A stretch of 64,000 nucleotides of DNA from Caenimonas soli (GTDB lineage: Bacteria > Pseudomonadota > Gammaproteobacteria > Burkholderiales > Burkholderiaceae_C). Where the stretch lies: positions 53,271 to 117,270 of the forward strand of contig NZ_JABJVV010000018.1 of assembly GCF_013155545.1 (NCBI RefSeq). The letters are read 5' to 3'. Under the pieces are notes generated by a model, which worked only from the letters and a program-made list of their open reading frames with translations, was not told the origin of the DNA and searched no databases. Positions 62,100 to 64,000 of this stretch are shown here, in pieces (position 1 is the first letter of the stretch; each line of letters opens with the position of its first letter). The position numbers and the translations under genes are program-made.

Positions 62100-63362
62100 A
62101 TGATGACGGCTACCGAATCTGAAATGCTTACACACTTTGGGCCTGAGACACCGATGGGAGATCTGCTGCGACGATATTGGCACCCGATTGCCGGAAGCGT
62201 TGAAGTCTCGAATCGCAAACCAAAGCCGGTGCGCCTCATGGGCGAAGATTTGGTCCTGTTCCGTGACAAGCGAGGCAGGCTCGGTCTGGTGGCAGATCGC
62301 TGCCCGCACAGAAGCGCACAGATGCGATACGGAGTTCCGGAGGAAGACGGACTTCGTTGCCCTTACCACGGGCGCGTGTTCAGCGCAAGCGGTGAGTGTC
62401 TACATACGCCCTCCGACCGCGGTAGCACCGTTGGAAAATGGAGGACCGGAATCAAGGCGTATCCGGTAGAAGAGCTAGGGGGCCTCGTATTCGCATACCT
62501 CGGACCGCAGCCTGCCCCAATCCTTCCCAAGTGGGAGTATCTTGTTCAGCGCAACTTCGTTAAGCAGATCGGCTATATGAGGGTCAAATGCAACTGGCTG
62601 CAGGTTGCCGAGAACGCAGTTGACCTTGAGCATCTCTATTGGTTGCATTCCTATTACGCGCAATGGCAGCTCGACAATGAAGGGGTCGCGAAAGACGATC
62701 CGCGACGAGCACAGCCCAACATGTTTGCGGCCTATAAGGACTGCGAATATAAATTTAAGCCCTTCGAGCGTGGCATTATGCGTTGGTATGAGAAGCCATC
62801 GGAGCAAGGCGATGGGCAAGCTCACATGCTGCCAGTCATCTTTCCGCACTTGGCAGTAGTACAAGGCAACGGCGAGTGGACGATGAACTTCCGTGTCCCC
62901 ATCGACGATACCGAGACACTCTATATCTCGTATATGTGCTTTAACCCTACGGGCGATCCGGTGCCCCCGCAAGCTGAGATCCCTTGTTACGAAGTACCGG
63001 TGATGGGGCCTGACGGAGTGTGCTTGACCGACTTCCAGAACGGCCAAGACGCAATGGTTTGGATCACGCAAGGCGTCACCGCCAATCGGCAGTTGGAAAC
63101 CTTGGGCAGGGAAGATCATGGTGTCGTACTCCTGCGTAGGATGCTTAAGGAGCAACTCGCACGCGTCGCTGCTGGCGACGACCCCATGAATGTCTTCCGG
63201 GCTCCGGTGGACGAGTCATGCTTTCTCTTCAATCTCCCTGCTCAAGCACGTTCAAGCCAGAGTTACTTGCCTGGAATGGCATGTGGCCCGTATCTGCCGA
63301 GCCATAGCCCGATCCAAGAACTTGTTGACACTCTCTTCTTGAACCCATCTTCTCGCCCTTGA
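62100..63362 (+). CDS. Rieske aromatic-ring oxygenase, alpha subunit
   Basis: A 420-residue terminal oxygenase. The Rieske cluster ligands are in RCPHRSAQMRYGV and LRCPYHGRVFS (CxH, then CxxH). The mononuclear iron site is in AENAVDLEHLYWLHSYYAQW (a His pair with a later Asp). This layout matches phthalate-dioxygenase-like or carbazole-type single-component alpha subunits. No ferredoxin or reductase gene is seen in the window, so electron-transfer partners are elsewhere. Start at ATG 62100 after AAAGGA. The importer upstream should bring its substrate. Confidence 0.9.
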   Translation: MMTATESEMLTHFGPETPMGDLLRRYWHPIAGSVEVSNRKPKPVRLMGEDLVLFRDKRGRLGLVADRCPHRSAQMRYGVPEEDGLRCPYHGRVFSASGECLHTPSDRGSTVGKWRTGIKAYPVEELGGLVFAYLGPQPAPILPKWEYLVQRNFVKQIGYMRVKCNWLQVAENAVDLEHLYWLHSYYAQWQLDNEGVAKDDPRRAQPNMFAAYKDCEYKFKPFERGIMRWYEKPSEQGDGQAHMLPVIFPHLAVVQGNGEWTMNFRVPIDDTETLYISYMCFNPTGDPVPPQAEIPCYEVPVMGPDGVCLTDFQNGQDAMVWITQGVTANRQLETLGREDHGVVLLRRMLKEQLARVAAGDDPMNVFRAPVDESCFLFNLPAQARSSQSYLPGMACGPYLPSHSPIQELVDTLFLNPSSRP

Positions 63363-63440
63363 GGATGCTCAAGAATCATTTCTTGGGCGTCGCCATCTCC
63401 GAGTTAAGTGCCCTGGATTAGACCTTGCCGGTGTTCAGGA

Positions 63441-63627
63441 TCATGGGGCCTTCCACAGCCGACGCATCGAAGTGCTGATCTTGAGCGGCTATCTGTCCAG
63501 TGCAGTGTGCTACCACCACCGCGACCTGGAGGCCCATAAGCGTCACGCGACCGAGCCGCGCGTCCCTGTCATCGATGGAATTGAAAGCATGAGCATTCTT
63601 GCGATTACTGCTGTCCTGATTACCTAG
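63441..63627 (+). pseudogene. Possible Asp/Glu racemase-type fragment
   Basis: A short frame reads EVLILSGYLSSAVCYHHRDL and RVPVIDGIESMSILAITAVL before a stop. The VPVIDG block resembles the C-terminal end of the aspartate/glutamate/hydantoin racemase superfamily. There is no N-terminal part. The match is weak. Confidence 0.25.
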
Positions 63628-63702
63628 CTTGAACCGTGTCGCCCTGTCATTCTTTTCTTCGGTTGGCGAACGCGCTTGTCAATCTCGCAGTGGCGCATCT
63701 AT

Positions 63703-64000
63703 GTAAGCACGCGGTGATCCCGTCTTGACGACGGCCGCGGTATCAGATTGCCGCCGAAGCCGGCTGCCATCTGTGCGGCAGCAGTTCGTCGATGCGGCTG
63801 GCCGGTTGGGTGGGCAACCGTTCAAGGACGTCGCGCAGGTAGGCGTAGGGGTCGTGTCCATTGAGCCGCGCCGAGTGCACCAGGCTCATGATCGCCGCGG
63901 CGCGCTGGCCCGCGCGAAGCGATCCGGCGAACAGCCAGTTCTTCCTGCCTGTGGCGATGGGCCGGATCTGGTTCTCCACCCAGTTGTTGTCGGCGGGCAG
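63703..64000 (-). mobile_element. IS66-family insertion element, one end
   Basis: GTAAGC, typical of IS66 termini, begins at 63,703, and a transposase gene follows from 63,743 to the window edge. The rest of the element lies to the right. Confidence 0.75.
63743..64000 (-). CDS. IS66 family transposase, C-terminal part
   Basis: The last 85 residues of an IS66 transposase, open to the window edge. The C-terminal blocks NNWVENQIRPIATGRKNWLF, AGSLRAGQRAAAIMSLVHSA and LNGHDPYAYLRDVLERLP followed by ELLPHRWQP are diagnostic. It lies about 380 bases downstream of the Rieske gene, in keeping with the mobile character of the right-hand block. Confidence 0.93.
   Translation of the reverse strand: MPADNNWVENQIRPIATGRKNWLFAGSLRAGQRAAAIMSLVHSARLNGHDPYAYLRDVLERLPTQPASRIDELLPHRWQPASAAI

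Noticed and set aside
1..64000. tRNA or rRNA genes
   Set aside because: No cloverleaf-like or conserved rRNA sequence was noticed on either strand.

Overview
The window looks like a GC-rich betaproteobacterium of the order Burkholderiales, most like Comamonadaceae such as Variovorax. This is an inference from the many Bug-type tripartite tricarboxylate transporter (TTT) binding proteins, a bacterial 3-mercaptopropionate-dioxygenase-like enzyme next to a CaiB-type CoA transferase, and the general gene content. No rRNA, tRNA or CRISPR array was seen.

Layout. (1) 0-19.3 kb is ordinary chromosome: a thiolase end, an AlkB homologue, transporters, the ergothioneine biosynthesis pair egtD/egtB, an HxlR regulator with an operator cluster, lipoamide dehydrogenase, a DsbA-like protein, several AraC/LysR regulators, azoreductase, a PEP-mutase-like enzyme, MaoC and a cNMP-thioredoxin-reductase fusion. 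(2) 19.4-34.8 kb (region A) is a catabolic cluster: GST, LysR, S-oxide-reductase-type molybdoenzyme, DUF917 (S-methyl-thiohydantoin desulfurase family), SulP permease (frameshifted), crotonase, thiol dioxygenase, CoA transferase, TTT binding protein, urocanase homologue, N-carbamoyl amino acid hydrolase and hydantoinase-like protein. The gene set fits breakdown of a 2-thioimidazole such as (S-alkyl) ergothioneine or thiourocanate through thiohydantoin, hydantoin and N-carbamoylglutamate to glutamate, with a side branch for a released thiol. (3) 35-38.8 kb holds housekeeping and small genes. (4) 38.8-42.0 kb is a CBASS-like defence operon with a four-TM effector and two CD-NTases. (5) 42.06-55.6 kb (region B) is a rearranged, partly decayed second copy of the catabolic cluster. 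(6) 56.5-63.4 kb carries an MFS permease and a GntR/ABC/Rieske oxygenase operon. The window ends inside an IS66 transposase.

Regulation. Four transcription units (PEP-mutase/azoR, DUF917/molybdoenzyme, the hydantoinase operon, and the region B operon) have closely aligned upstream regions: a TAAC-N-GTTA palindrome near -65, and -35 and -10 hexamers at fixed spacing. This is the expected architecture for activation by the local LysR proteins. A separate HxlR-type palindrome occurs three times upstream of hxlR and three times upstream of maoC.

Origin. By eye only three GATC tetranucleotides occur in the first 42.18 kb, but about sixteen occur in the next 1.65 kb and they stay common to the end. 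The switch coincides with the first of two 116-bp direct repeats (42,061 and 58,019). Region B and everything to its right therefore appear to come from a genome without the host's GATC avoidance.
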